The notes beneath the pieces were generated by a model. That model was not told the origin of the DNA. It did no database searches and saw only the letters and a list, made by a program, of their open reading frames with translations. Positions 1 through 10,849 of a stretch of DNA of 64,000 nucleotides are shown one piece after another. The stretch is from Stratiolaelaps scimitus (Eukaryota; Arthropoda; Arachnida; Mesostigmata; Laelapidae). Where the stretch lies: assembly GCA_019614645.1 (NCBI GenBank), contig JABWDB010000065.1, forward strand, positions 1,301,152 through 1,365,151. The letters are read 5' to 3'. Both the position numbers and the translations under genes were made by a program. Position 1 is the stretch's first letter. Each line of letters opens with the position of its first letter.

Positions 1-2400
1 TTCGGTTGTCCCATGCAGCAAATACCGAGAGGCACCATGGGTGTAACGGATAGCCCGCCGATGCTGTCACCGGAGCCGATGGGTACGACCTGATAAGATT
101 ACGTTCCCAACTAACTTCGCGTCTGTCGCAACCGTGGACAATACGGGCCACCGAAATGTCAGACAAAGTTTGAGTTATTCTGTCGTCTAAACAAATATGT
201 GAGATACGGCCGATGGAAATTACACTCGCATACTTCGAAGAGGATGTGTCGGTCATGTTTAAACGCTGCCCATCGATTTTATTATGGAGTATGGTAAATA
301 TCCCGAAAGTGCTGTGCCCTGAGAAGGTTATTTAGTGAGTTCTCCGGCAAGGATTCAAGCTGAGTGTGCTGCTTCTCATTTCTACTGTCCATTGCTATAC
401 TTTAAAACGAGAACTGCGTTCGATCAATGAGAGCCAAACCACGATAATCGAACAATGAATCCGGATGCGACTACCGACTATATATGAAGCTTCTATTGCG
501 ATGGTATTGTTGCAAATTTATGAAACATATTTCATTCAAGCGGTTTTCTATTATACAAATATTGTTACCACAAATATGTGTTAACCTACTTAAATCCCGT
601 CTCTGCCTGAACTTAAGCCTACTTTTCTGTAAGCCAGCGCTCACCCCCGCCTATGTGTGTACTAATAATAATAATAATAATAATAAAAAAGCACTACCGT
701 GGACGTTAAATATTCAACCCGAAACCCTTTAGGTATGTAATAGTAATAATAATAATATTATATTAACAATGACAATCAATTAACTAAAGAGAATGAGATC
801 ATCTTCCTCTCACATTCATAGCCATACGTGGACACGTATCCCCTAAGTTCCCATGCACGTTCGAGCGGCAGCATATCAGCTCCGCTGGCTGACCGGCTCT
901 TCCTAAATTCGTTTACCTACCTGTACACATCACCGGTAGACCGAGACGGCAGCGTGCACACACGCACACCGAACCATGCACTCCGATAGGTATGTCTGTA
1001 TGAACTGTAACTAGCAAGCAACCCACTGAAGTGTATTAATTGAAAGACGGACTATGAAAGAGGTGGAGAGCTTACAAAACGGACTCGCGGGCGGTCGGGT
1101 CTTCGGGCGAGTCTTGGTCGGTCGTCTTGGAACCACGAGCACCACAGCCATCATCCTTGCCTTTACCACCACTCGGCGGCGGCGCCGGCGGCGGCCGCGG
1201 CCGCCGGACTTCGTCATCTCGTCTCCGTCGCCTCCGCCCCAGTCAGGAGTTAGATATCCCTGGCAATAATAAAGTGAGCGCTGGAGCCCCCCCCCCCTCG
1301 CGCGCCGTGAGTGCAAGCGGCCTTCTTACTGTCGGGTCTGGCCCGGCTTGGCCTGCGAGCCTGCTGTGAGCACTGACTGAGGGGTGAGCACAGTGGCGGT
1401 GCAGGCCATAGCCGAGACAGGCTGAAGGTGCCGGCCTTAACCGCCGGCAGCCGTTTGAGCCCCTGAGGGAATTAAGATTTTGACGCGGAACCTTTTACGA
1501 GCGGCGGAGCGGAATATTCGCTCTGGCGCGCAACGGGGCCTGGCTTTCTTTACGATAACATCTTAACACTTTCTCTCGTCCTGAGCCTGGCCTGCTCAGT
1601 TTCTGGACAGCGAAGAAGTGCAGACTAATGTAAGTAAGAGGCAATGGACGTCATCGCGAGTGCTCGGTGTCGCCGCTGCCGTCGCCGCAGCCTTCATCGA
1701 CTCACATGACATTTTCATGTGTAAACGAAACTCGGCCCACTAATCTGCTGGGAATTAAGATACTCCACCCATCGTCAGAACGTAAAAGCACCAATAACAT
1801 TACTGTTCGCGATACATACAATTACATGGAGATAACCATATGGACGTAAGGACATATAGAGCTATACGCAAAACGCTTGCTGGCAGTGCAGACCCCTGCA
1901 GGCGACGACAAATCGTATATAGACTTACCATTGCTAATAACCCGATCAGATCGGAGATCACACATATAAATGCAACGTATTCAAACGAAAAGTATGCTCA
2001 TGGTTGTATGAAGCGGCGTGCGCATTTTGTTCATATTAAACTAAATTTTTAACGGACATTATATTGGTTTAAGCATATTGCGCACGATTGCCTTCGATGA
2101 CAGGGCAGCGTCCATTGTTCCCAGCGCTGTACCCATCGGTGACAAATTTATTTTTGTCGGATTTCGCCTATACGTCTGTGGCGATTAATCGTCGGATGAA
2201 CGGCATTATTACGCTCGCCCCCTAATGACCCGTAGTAAATTAGGGATGAATAATCTGTGTTTAATGCGGCAGGTCACTTGTAAATTTCGGACTCTGCCTT
2301 AGGTCGTACGGCCTTTGCAACCTTAGTGAGTACCTTCGCCAAACAATAATTAGTCGGTGGCGAAATGTGACCTACCCGTTCAGGCAGGATGGGACAAACA
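1..2400. other. No gene recognised; one GC-rich block and microsatellites
   Basis: (AAT)n at 663-686, a weak copy of the GCAGTACGGTGGAC dispersed repeat near 690-716, and a GC-rich CGG-containing block at 1080-1470. Reading frames here are short or explained by triplet repeats. Confidence 0.5.
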
Positions 2401-2599
2401 GCAAATTAGTTCGATGAAGGGTAGAACGATCCGCAAACTTCTCCCTCTCTCTCTCTCTCGTTTAGTTGGTATGCCCTTGACAGAGGCGATGGGACAATTG
2501 GAGGACAGAGTCCTGCCACGATCAAGGCCACACTGACACGCTCCTTAATGAATAATGAGCCCTTCTCCGGTTGAGAGGTCACCGCAATCGACGTAGCGT

Positions 2600-2690
2600 A
2601 TGCCACACGGACGTAATACGTCTGCAGTCGTGAGACTTCGATGAATCTGCTATATTCTTGATCTGTTAAGTCTGTACCCTGTTGAAAACA
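2600..2690 (-). pseudogene. Possible Ty3/gypsy integrase scrap
   Basis: The minus strand reads QEYSRFIEVSRLQT, close to the DYYSRFIEVxxL core of Ty3/gypsy integrases. The sequence on either side does not continue the domain, so this is either a very decayed fragment or chance. Confidence 0.2.
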
Positions 2691-3442
2691 GATACTACTG
2701 CACCACAATTTAAAGTAGAGATGAAATCGAACCCTCTGAATAGATGTTTTATTTTATCTTAAGTTTGCCATCTATTTATCCTATGAGTATATGTCCATAT
2801 ATTGTGTATATTAGCTGAGACATCGACAAACGCAATCCGCAATCGAACTGTGGTCCACGTTTACATAACTTGAGGCTTCCTCGGGCTGGCTCTTCAAACT
2901 CAATCGCCATGTTCGACAGTGTCCTCGGCAACGCTCAAGACTCTAAAAAGGTTAGCTTTATGCGTGAGTACATCATTCGGTGTTCGAAACGTCTTGCTGG
3001 CACCCACTCAATATAACACAAATGTCTAAATCACCTAGCCTGACAATTAGCATCGCTCAAACAATCGAGCGTCGTGATAATTATTCATTCTTTAGGCTAG
3101 CCTTGTGCTAGTAGTGAATACCGCCAACCACAGATCGCTCTTTGTCTGCAGGTCAGCTGTCCGGCCTCTGCGCTATCAGATATTCGGTGATTCAACGTTG
3201 ACCATTCTCACACGACTATGTTCTGTAACATATTCCATGCCAAGAAATATGAGAGACTCGTTTGACGTGCAATCATCTCATGCGCTGACAACCAGCCTTT
3301 CAACAATTGAGACCAACCGGTGAGGGTGCTCAGTATACTACGAATGCTAGGCACTGAGGACATTTTTCTAATTTATTCGTATTGGTAAATGGAATGGTAA
3401 ATTATATATAGAGGCAGCAGCATTGTTTCATATATGATAGAT

Positions 3443-3667
3443 TTAAGGATGCCTAAATTGCAACTGTACGACGGTGGGAATCGAACCAGTGCATTTACTT
3501 GTTTCCTCCGGTTGCAAGGCACACACGAACGCAGTATGATCGGTTTTGATTAGAGGGTCAACAACCATTACTTCCTTTAAAATTTCAGGATCAGTTACTA
3601 GGAGAATGTCAATAATAATCATCTGCAAACCAATATAATACAATGCAAACCAATACCAGACTTGCAT
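3443..3667 (-). pseudogene. LINE endonuclease (APE-type) C-terminal remnant
   Basis: The minus strand contains IDILLVTDPEILKEVMVVDP followed by LIKTDHTAFVCAL. This matches the end of the APE-like endonuclease of CR1/jockey-type LINEs (LDLVxTxDPxLxxxVxVxxPLxxSDHxxVxFxL), with the final catalytic DH present. Nothing recognisable as reverse transcriptase follows, so this is a fragment. Flanking minus-strand frames up to about 4600 are open in pieces but I cannot assign them. Confidence 0.4.
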
Positions 3668-4599
3668 ACGCTCATCGACTCAGTGACTAGCTGGGAGAGT
3701 TCGGCAATCCGCTTTGTTCGGACGGTACCAGTATCAGAATGCGAATCATACAGGCAGAAAAATCGAAATGTTTGACCTTTTCGCCAGTTTTGTTGACCTT
3801 CCAGTGTGACTGGTTTGAGCAGGCCTAACAGGAAGATTGGCGGACCGTCCCACGCTGGTGCTGACAGATCAGGGTGGAAAAACTGTTGGTTTGAGGGCCA
3901 GTGACGGCGATTTCCTCGAATCAGGCCAAGGTTTACGGCCTGATCTGTGTCGATGCCCGGTATTCGCGTGTGCTTCTTCTGGGGTGTGGATGCGAGTATC
4001 ATATTCGCACATATGCCGCATCTAACGGAAAACATGACATTATAGCACAGTTTTCATTCTTAAAGTTTCCATGCGGGGCTCTTGTCTTGCGGGGCGCGAA
4101 TCTCCACGGCCTATTGACGTAATTCCTCTTTGCAATTCGAGCTGCAGCCGTAGCTGTCCCATTGGCATTATAATGTAAAAATGTACCATCCCGGCTGAGA
4201 CCGTCTGATCGACCATCAGCTGCGATAAACGTAGGGTTTAGACGATGAAGTGTTTGTTTAATCTCTGTATCACGGCGAGCTACTGATTGTCGACTCGTCT
4301 GCTGGTGTCGCAGGCAGCCGGAATCGAACAAAAGAAAATTGTGGAGTTCCTTTCATCATAGAACAGGACGGATTCCTCTAGCTGAGAACAAGGGAATGGG
4401 CAACAGATGTCTGATCCTTTGTTAATATGATGTCTGTTGATGCGGCGTGTAGGACAATGGAGAACGCTGCATCTGTCGCTAACTCCATATAAATGTTCGC
4501 TTTCGCGAGACACAACGATGGGGTGTCCCCACTGGAATCACGAACAACAATAATTTCGTCTGAGGTACAGTTCAATTTCTCTATTTGTGTCGTCAATCT

Positions 4600-7500
4600 G
4601 AATCAACCAATCACAAATGCTTGTCTATCTGCCGCTAGAAATCCGCGTAAATCATGTTATTTTGTGCGCTGTTTGATTGTGGCACTGTGTGGCTTTCACA
4701 GCCGTCAAACCGTTGACTTAAGCGACGGGACCTGTGCATGAGACCGTTTCCCGACTTGTCAAATGTCTACGAGCTCGTTTCCACGTTCGATCGTGGCTGG
4801 CGACATAGAGATGGAGTGAATGGATACCGCATCAAAATGCCTCGGGTTCATTCTGGATAGGTGCATCCTAGATGAGAGGGAATAAGTTCATCGTGCAACT
4901 TGTTGAAGATGCTTGTGATTTCTTCTGGCGGATCTGTGAGAGTCTTGATTGGTTCCATGCAGGGACTTTCCGTATTGGGGGGTTCAGTAAATGAGCTTGA
5001 AATCAGACATACATTTCGCCATCGTCCATAGGCTTTAGGGCTAACAATCTGTTAAACACACCATGGCAATATTGACAAAACATGACTGACAGTCGAACAG
5101 TTGGCATTCGACGCTGCAGGGATTGTCATATTGGTCTGCGAGACCGGGATGCACGTGGGTGAACTGCACCTGTAGACAATTGCATCGTAGCCCTTGTCTA
5201 CAAATATAGTTAGTTTGTTTCTAGTTTTCAAAATCCATGTGTCTCTGCAGTGAATCACAGTATTTTAGTGGTTAATTTTCAAAATAGATTGCTCATGATG
5301 GAAGATTTCGAGCAATAGTCAGGACGTCCTGTAGACCCTGCAGGACGTCCAGACCATTGTTCAAAATCCGAGGCTAGCGATATCAGACAGAAGTGTTATG
5401 ATATGGCCAGCCTCGAATCTTCACGCCGATTCTCTGTTTTATGTCTTCTAATAAAATGTACCGCCAAACCTTTCCAGTTCGGGGACTCTATTTTATAATT
5501 CAAAATCGTCCCAATTCCTCACACAACGAACGAAATACTCTCGTCCGCACGTGGAATAAACTAGTATTATACATATAATAACGAATTTATAATATAAAAA
5601 TAACGGCAGAGTAAATTTAACCGAAACCACATCACCACAATAATATATGGCAGCTATGCAGCTAATTCAAATTCACGTATCGTATTGTTTTTGCACGAGA
5701 GCCTTAATACTGTTTGTTCTGGAATATGCTATTATAACAGGTTCGGTTTTCCGTGGCAGCGACACAGCCGTACACCGGCTTGTACACCCATGCTGCGTTC
5801 AGCCAGTTGTTCTACATCCATTTCGACGGTAGCATACCACGGGAAATAAATAGTGTCTATAACGTCTGGGATATTGGGGTTTCTCGACTCAGCGAGAAAA
5901 AATCGTCTCGACCTCCCCCGACTCGTGGAGATATCGTTTTCCGAGGAGAGCCGTTCAACATGGTATCCCTCCCGACACGACCCGGCTCGAGGCTCGGCCT
6001 TCGAGGGCTCACTTGGTGGATTTGGCCTGGATACTGTGGGGAGTTGACTATGAGATTCGCAGGCGGACGGCCGTTCCTTCCTTCCACGATAGGATCGACT
6101 GCCCTATTTTCTTTTTTCACCATTTCATACGGGAACGATATTATCTCTCAGATATTTTCCCTCTGCTTCGAGATAGATATTCGCTAGTAGTGTCCACACT
6201 GGTTGTAATAGATGCCCACAGCCGAAAGAATATACAGCAGCGACAGTAGCCGCCTGTCGAAAAACATCGGACCGGATGCGAGAATGGAGTACAACGACAT
6301 CTACTGCGCTATTTTACAATACGTGTCTGGTGGCATATACAGAATGTATAGGGGGGGCGCGAATTCAATAATGGTACTGGAACTATTTTATCCGTATGGA
6401 AGGACGTGTGATCTACCCGACGAGTCGCCACTACTGAACATATTTCGAACTAGTTTACAACAATTTCATGTTTATATTACACATTATATAATTGATTTTC
6501 GACTATTTCGTTCGGAGAGCGTACCTACACTGTACAGGCGTGATGTAGGAAGAGTTTGGGTGAGGATTTTAGACAAAATTGATCCAATTGGATCCCTATT
6601 GGACTCTGGCCACGCACTGCAGCGGGTACACATTGTGTTAAGTAATCGATAGATTATGTCATCTGTAGCATACCAATATGTCGATGTAAAATAACATACG
6701 TTTATATGTTTCTTGTTGATCTTGATTGATCGGTACGACATTGGCACGAATTGATTCTCGTTCGATCTACACGTCGTCGTTGTTCTGGTACGTCACTCAT
6801 CTGACGAGTGTCCTAACGATCAGCTCTTGGAACTTGTAAAATAGTAAAAATGTAAGCTCTCCCAACTTAGCCAAGTACATCATTCCGCCATGTACAGGTG
6901 TCCCCCGGAGTGAAGGCTGCGTTCGGACATGTTTGCGAGACCACGAAGCTGTGATCTCTCACGGGGATCTCGCCTACACGAGCATGAAAGAGTGTACGGC
7001 TCGTTCTAGTTTGACGGCAGCAGTTGGTGCGGCGAGCTGCTCACGACGACCCGAGCTTGTTATTGGCGCTTGTTTACTCTTGTTGAGCAAATACGCAATA
7101 AGCGATCTATTATAGCTAGGAAGCTATGTACTCCCCTACACTTCGCAGCTCTGAGTGGGGTCCGGGTTAAGGTCGACGCATCTACAATGTGGTGTGAGCA
7201 TCTACATTCCCCGGACGACGTCTGCCGACCGTCAGCGGGAGCAGCGCCCTCTCATATTTACATTGCCGCATGAATATGGCTGACCAGCGAGCATTTCTGC
7301 CCATTCATATCGGGGTTCATGGCGATCTATAATAATGTCTACTAGTTTATATAGTGGTGTGCACATCCGCATACATACTCAAACACAAAAATGCACGACC
7401 ACACTCAGTCATACAGGGGCGCTCGTCTCGTATGCTATTAGCATGCATGCTGACACGATATATTAACATCACCGACGAAAATGAATGGTGGCCGACCTAT

Positions 7501-7700
7501 TTGCGTTATGACGCCGAGTTTCGCCGTAAGCCGGCCAGCGACAGCCACGCTTACGCAGGCCAATCAGTTATCACTACAACCAGCTACCAACGCTGCTACC
7601 ACTAGTATTATTATTATTATTATCACTGCTTGTTGTGTTCGATAGAGCTTCCGAAATAATGGTGAACAGAGATGGATAGGGAAGCAAAGGGTGTGACAAG
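4600..7700. other. No gene recognised
   Basis: Short frames on both strands without conserved motifs. A small inverted repeat GGACGTCCTG/CAGGACGTCC lies at 5322-5350. A plus-strand frame at 6212-6652 (146 codons) is the longest, but I see nothing in it that supports a real protein. Confidence 0.5.
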
Positions 7701-7714
7701 TCTTTTTTCCATCT

Positions 7715-7764
7715 AAGACACCCGGTACAATTGGGCCAAAGAGACCAATTGTACCGGGTGTCTT
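7715..7764. repeat. Perfect 20-bp inverted repeat (hairpin, 10-nt loop)
   Basis: AAGACACCCGGTACAATTGG and its exact complement CCAATTGTACCGGGTGTCTT flank GCCAAAGAGA. GC-containing, not microsatellite-derived. No transposon ends or genes are recognised around it. Confidence 0.8.
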
Positions 7765-8074
7765 CGAGAATGACGACCCACTGGCCCACTTTCGGAGTGC
7801 CAAAATTAGCAGAGGACAGTTCATGGGAAAGCTTGTCGAATCTGTTAAGACTCTACCCCAGATAATGGTTTGTGTGTAGGCGTTAGTGGAGTATGGTACG
7901 TTGGTCGCGTGTGAATTTGAACTTCACGGCATGAAGTGATAATGTCGAGAGAAAAAATAACGGTCACTATTCTAGTGCGAGCGTTTTGCATCTTACGTTA
8001 TAACTGAATGATTGAAAGCATTGGCTGTGTTGCAACAATGATATTCCGAAATATTATTTAGTAACTATAATACT

Positions 8075-8220
8075 GGGTAAAGGTAAAGCTTTATTGATTT
8101 ATTTAAGGAACTGCATACAATGCTTAAGTTCTCTTATATGTCATGCAACGGGATTCGAACCTGCGCTCTATGGCTTTTTACAGCCAGAGACTCAGCCGCC
8201 CAAGCCACCGCGCTGACCGG
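8075..8220 (-). repeat. tRNA-derived SINE (copy 1)
   Basis: Read on the minus strand, an A-box-like TGGCTTGGGCGG and a perfect B box GGTTCGAATCC stand about 40 nt apart with an anticodon-arm-like stem between. A unique body follows (ACATATAAGAGAACTTAAGC), ending in a tail of CTTTACCTTTACCC after ATAAA motifs. The same tail recurs at 9.86, 31.7 and 37.95 kb. Confidence 0.7.
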
Positions 8221-8499
8221 GTGGCTCAATACGTTTCCTGCCTCGGCATGTTCAGCTCAGCAGCGCTGAAAGGTTTATACTTTGGTAGAAGGGGATGAGA
8301 TGTGCAGACAACAAAGCCGATGATCGGTGGTGTTGCTTGTATTCATGACATCTACGAATGGACGGGGTAGCTAAAGTGGCCCGTTACGCCCTTCGGGCTG
8401 TTATTAAGGACTACAACAATTGTCGTTGTGCTCGAGTTGTAATGCAACCCAAATAAGAAGGAAGTTCGATGCAGTTGACGGAAAGACGGTCTGCCCCAT

Positions 8500-9060
8500 C
8501 CTATGAGCGTGTCCCCTATTGAATCAGTGGATATAAAAAGGGTCGAACTCGTGTCCAAGACAAACCACGTTCGGGAGCTCGAAACACGGCAACGAACGAA
8601 TGAAAATCTATGGAAAGTGCATGAGATAGTTCTCCAGAGTCATCGGGTTAAGGCTCATGAGACAGCTGAGGGGTACCATCGGTTCAGTTACATATTTCCA
8701 GCCTATGCGGCGATCTCGGTATGAGAAATTTGAACAGCGAGTGGGTGCCAAACAAACCCAAAAAACGGAGCCGAGTGATGCTTTGCTGATGAAGAGAAGG
8801 CCACCGGACTTCTGGCGGCGATTCTTAACTGCTGACGAAACCCGGGTTCACCACTGCACGCCCAATAAAAAAAAATAGAAAAATAAAAAAACTACATACC
8901 CGAAAACAAACGAGTCACTCGTGAGTGCACCGAACAGGATAATAGGCAGCCGGCAAGTGTTAGGACTGACATATTGAGCGCAAAGCATTTGCGCACTGTG
9001 TTTCGGGATGCAAATTGAATTATTCTAATACTTCGACTTAATAGTCGACTACCTTCGGAC
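8500..9060 (+). pseudogene. Degraded mariner transposase fragment
   Basis: Frame 8503-8724 contains NLWKVHEIVLQSHRVKAHET, matching the second helix-turn-helix region of mariner transposases (VHxxVLxDRRVxxREIAE type). After a frameshift, LGMR-like sequence and then RRPPDFWRRFLTADETRVHH (8790-8860) match the block around the first catalytic Asp. Further on, VFRDAN (about 8990-9015) resembles the next conserved block (VFWDAxGI). Several frameshifts and an A-run (8867-8890) break it. No terminal repeats were identified. Confidence 0.65.
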
Positions 9061-9098
9061 TGTTAGAACAATCCAAGACTTTTGGAACCCCATTTAGG

Positions 9099-9165
9099 GG
9101 TTCGTCTTACGAAGCAATGTGAAAGCGGTACGGTGGACGTGTTGGCTGAGAGTTAGCCCGAAAAA
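9099..9165 (+). repeat. Short dispersed repeat (GCAGTACGGTGGAC family), copy near 9.1 kb
   Basis: Contains TTCGTCTTACGAAGCAATGT, AAAGCGGTACGGTGGACG and GTTGGCTGAGAG, ending in GCCCGAAA. The same ordered words recur at 18.57, 24.98 and 47.91 kb and weakly at 0.69 kb, all in plus orientation. Not coding. Confidence 0.5.
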
Positions 9166-9862
9166 GTTTCGATTTTTGGATCGCTTAAACAACGCAGTCG
9201 CTAGGAATAGGCCTGGTATGCAGAGGACGAGGTTGACCTTGGTACCCTCTTGTCCATATTCATACGGCACCATCACATAACAGAGCAACCGCTAGCAACA
9301 GGCCTAGATCATGATATGTTATTCAAGCACCACACGGCTCCCATTGCAGGCTACACAGATTTCATTAAGTTGCGAACTCATTGTTTAGCACGCGCATACA
9401 TCACACGCACGCAATAGCTCAGTGCGTTCGATGAGCATTCAATTCTAGGTACTAGCGAGCTCTCTACCCTACACACGCGCAGTTTAGCAGGGTGTGGACA
9501 CTCGCTCTCTTCGCCACGTAACATATGTCGGTATCGCACAGAGAATACGTGACGCAGAGAAGCGAGATGTGTTCGAAAAAAACCTCTGTGAAGATTCGGC
9601 GGATTATCGCATATACTCATATTATTGGAGGTTTCTATCTCGAGGCAATATCCCGTCGACACGAGCGTGTACCGGTAGATTTGCTAAACGTGATGAAATG
9701 TCAAATTGGGAAGTGTATCATGTTCGGGAGCTGGCTACTTCCATGGAAATTTCCTGCAGCAAATGCGTGGTGACATGCCTCCAACAACCGGCCTATTTCG
9801 TTGTAGCTAACGATAAGCTGAAAGGTGATAGAACGTCAGAATGATGAAGCCCAGCATCTAAT

Positions 9863-10111
9863 GGGTAAAGGTAAAGGTTTAATGGTTTATTGAAGGAGCT
9901 GCAATTTTACAATGCCTAAGCTCTCTTTTATGTCACACGGCAGGGCTCGAACCTGCGGCCTCTGGCTTCCGATAGCCAGAGACTTAGACGTCCAAGCCAC
10001 TCCAATGGGAGTGTTCTGCTACAACACACTCCCACCGGCTTCGTTCGTTCGTTCTACCACCGAACGAAATGGATGAGAGTCGACTTGATTGCTGCACAAC
10101 GTATATCCCTT
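9863..10111 (-). repeat. tRNA-derived SINE with extra 5' module (copy 2)
   Basis: On the minus strand: a ~110-bp leader (starting AAGGGATATACGTTGTGCAG), then a tRNA-like part with GAGTGGCTTGGACGTC, an anticodon-like stem CTCTGGCT/AGCCAGAG and a B box GGTTCGAGCCC, then a body similar to copy 1 and a tail ending CCTTTACCTTTACCC. The leader is repeated alone at 10736-10837. Confidence 0.7.
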
Positions 10112-10735
10112 CGGACCGGACAGACACTTTGCCTAGAGGAAACCTCGCTTCATCACCGACGTCCTGTGCCACTTCGTCACTTCAATGGCTTTCAAATGCT
10201 CCGGTGGTGTATCAGAAGCCCAGTTGACAGGTCTTGATCCAACTCGGCGGGCAGAACCGACATAAGGAGCTCGTGGGCGACCATCTCGAGGGCGATTTTT
10301 TTTACCTCAGCATAGTCCCTAGCAATAATTCACTGGAATCCATAAACACCTCTAATCTCAAAGCATAGTCGATTGCCCCTGATGATTGTACTATAATCGA
10401 TCCAAAATCACTGCCATACGCGTTCACGAACGCGTGCACCACCTTCCTTCAAATTTGCCACGAAACGTATTTCATACGAAACCAATACTGGACCCAATAG
10501 TGGACGGAGTTGTCTAACAAATACACATGTCTATACGAGTCGGTGTGTATAAGTGGCGATATCGTTCCGAAGTGACGATACATATCGTACGGTGTTATAT
10601 AGTTATACAATATATTGCCTATCATGCTTTGTCATATATTATAAATGTCATTCTCGATTGCAACTAATTCATGGTGTGTTAAAGCGATGGAAAGAAGCGC
10701 TCCTCCATGAAACAGTGGTATTCTGTTCGTGTCCT

Positions 10736-10837
10736 CGATGGAGTCCTCTGCTACAACACACTTCCACCGGGTCCGTTCGTCTACCATCGAACGAAGTGGA
10801 TGAGAGTCGACTTGATTGCTGGACAACGTAGATCCCT
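10736..10837 (-). repeat. Solo copy of the SINE 5' leader module
   Basis: About 100 bp with high similarity to 10001-10111 in the same orientation, including TGGATGAGAGTCGACTTGAT and CTGCTACAACACAC. It lacks the tRNA-like part and tail. The two copies lie 0.7 kb apart. Confidence 0.65.
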
Positions 10838-10849
10838 TGTGAACGGGCA

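Noticed and set aside
3480..3500. GGGAATCGAACC, looking like a tRNA B box
   Set aside because: Neither T-arm stem nor A box can be found around it.
7354..7605. KNARPH-containing frame as mariner HDNARPH block
   Set aside because: Only this short string matches; the flanking sequence has no transposase features.
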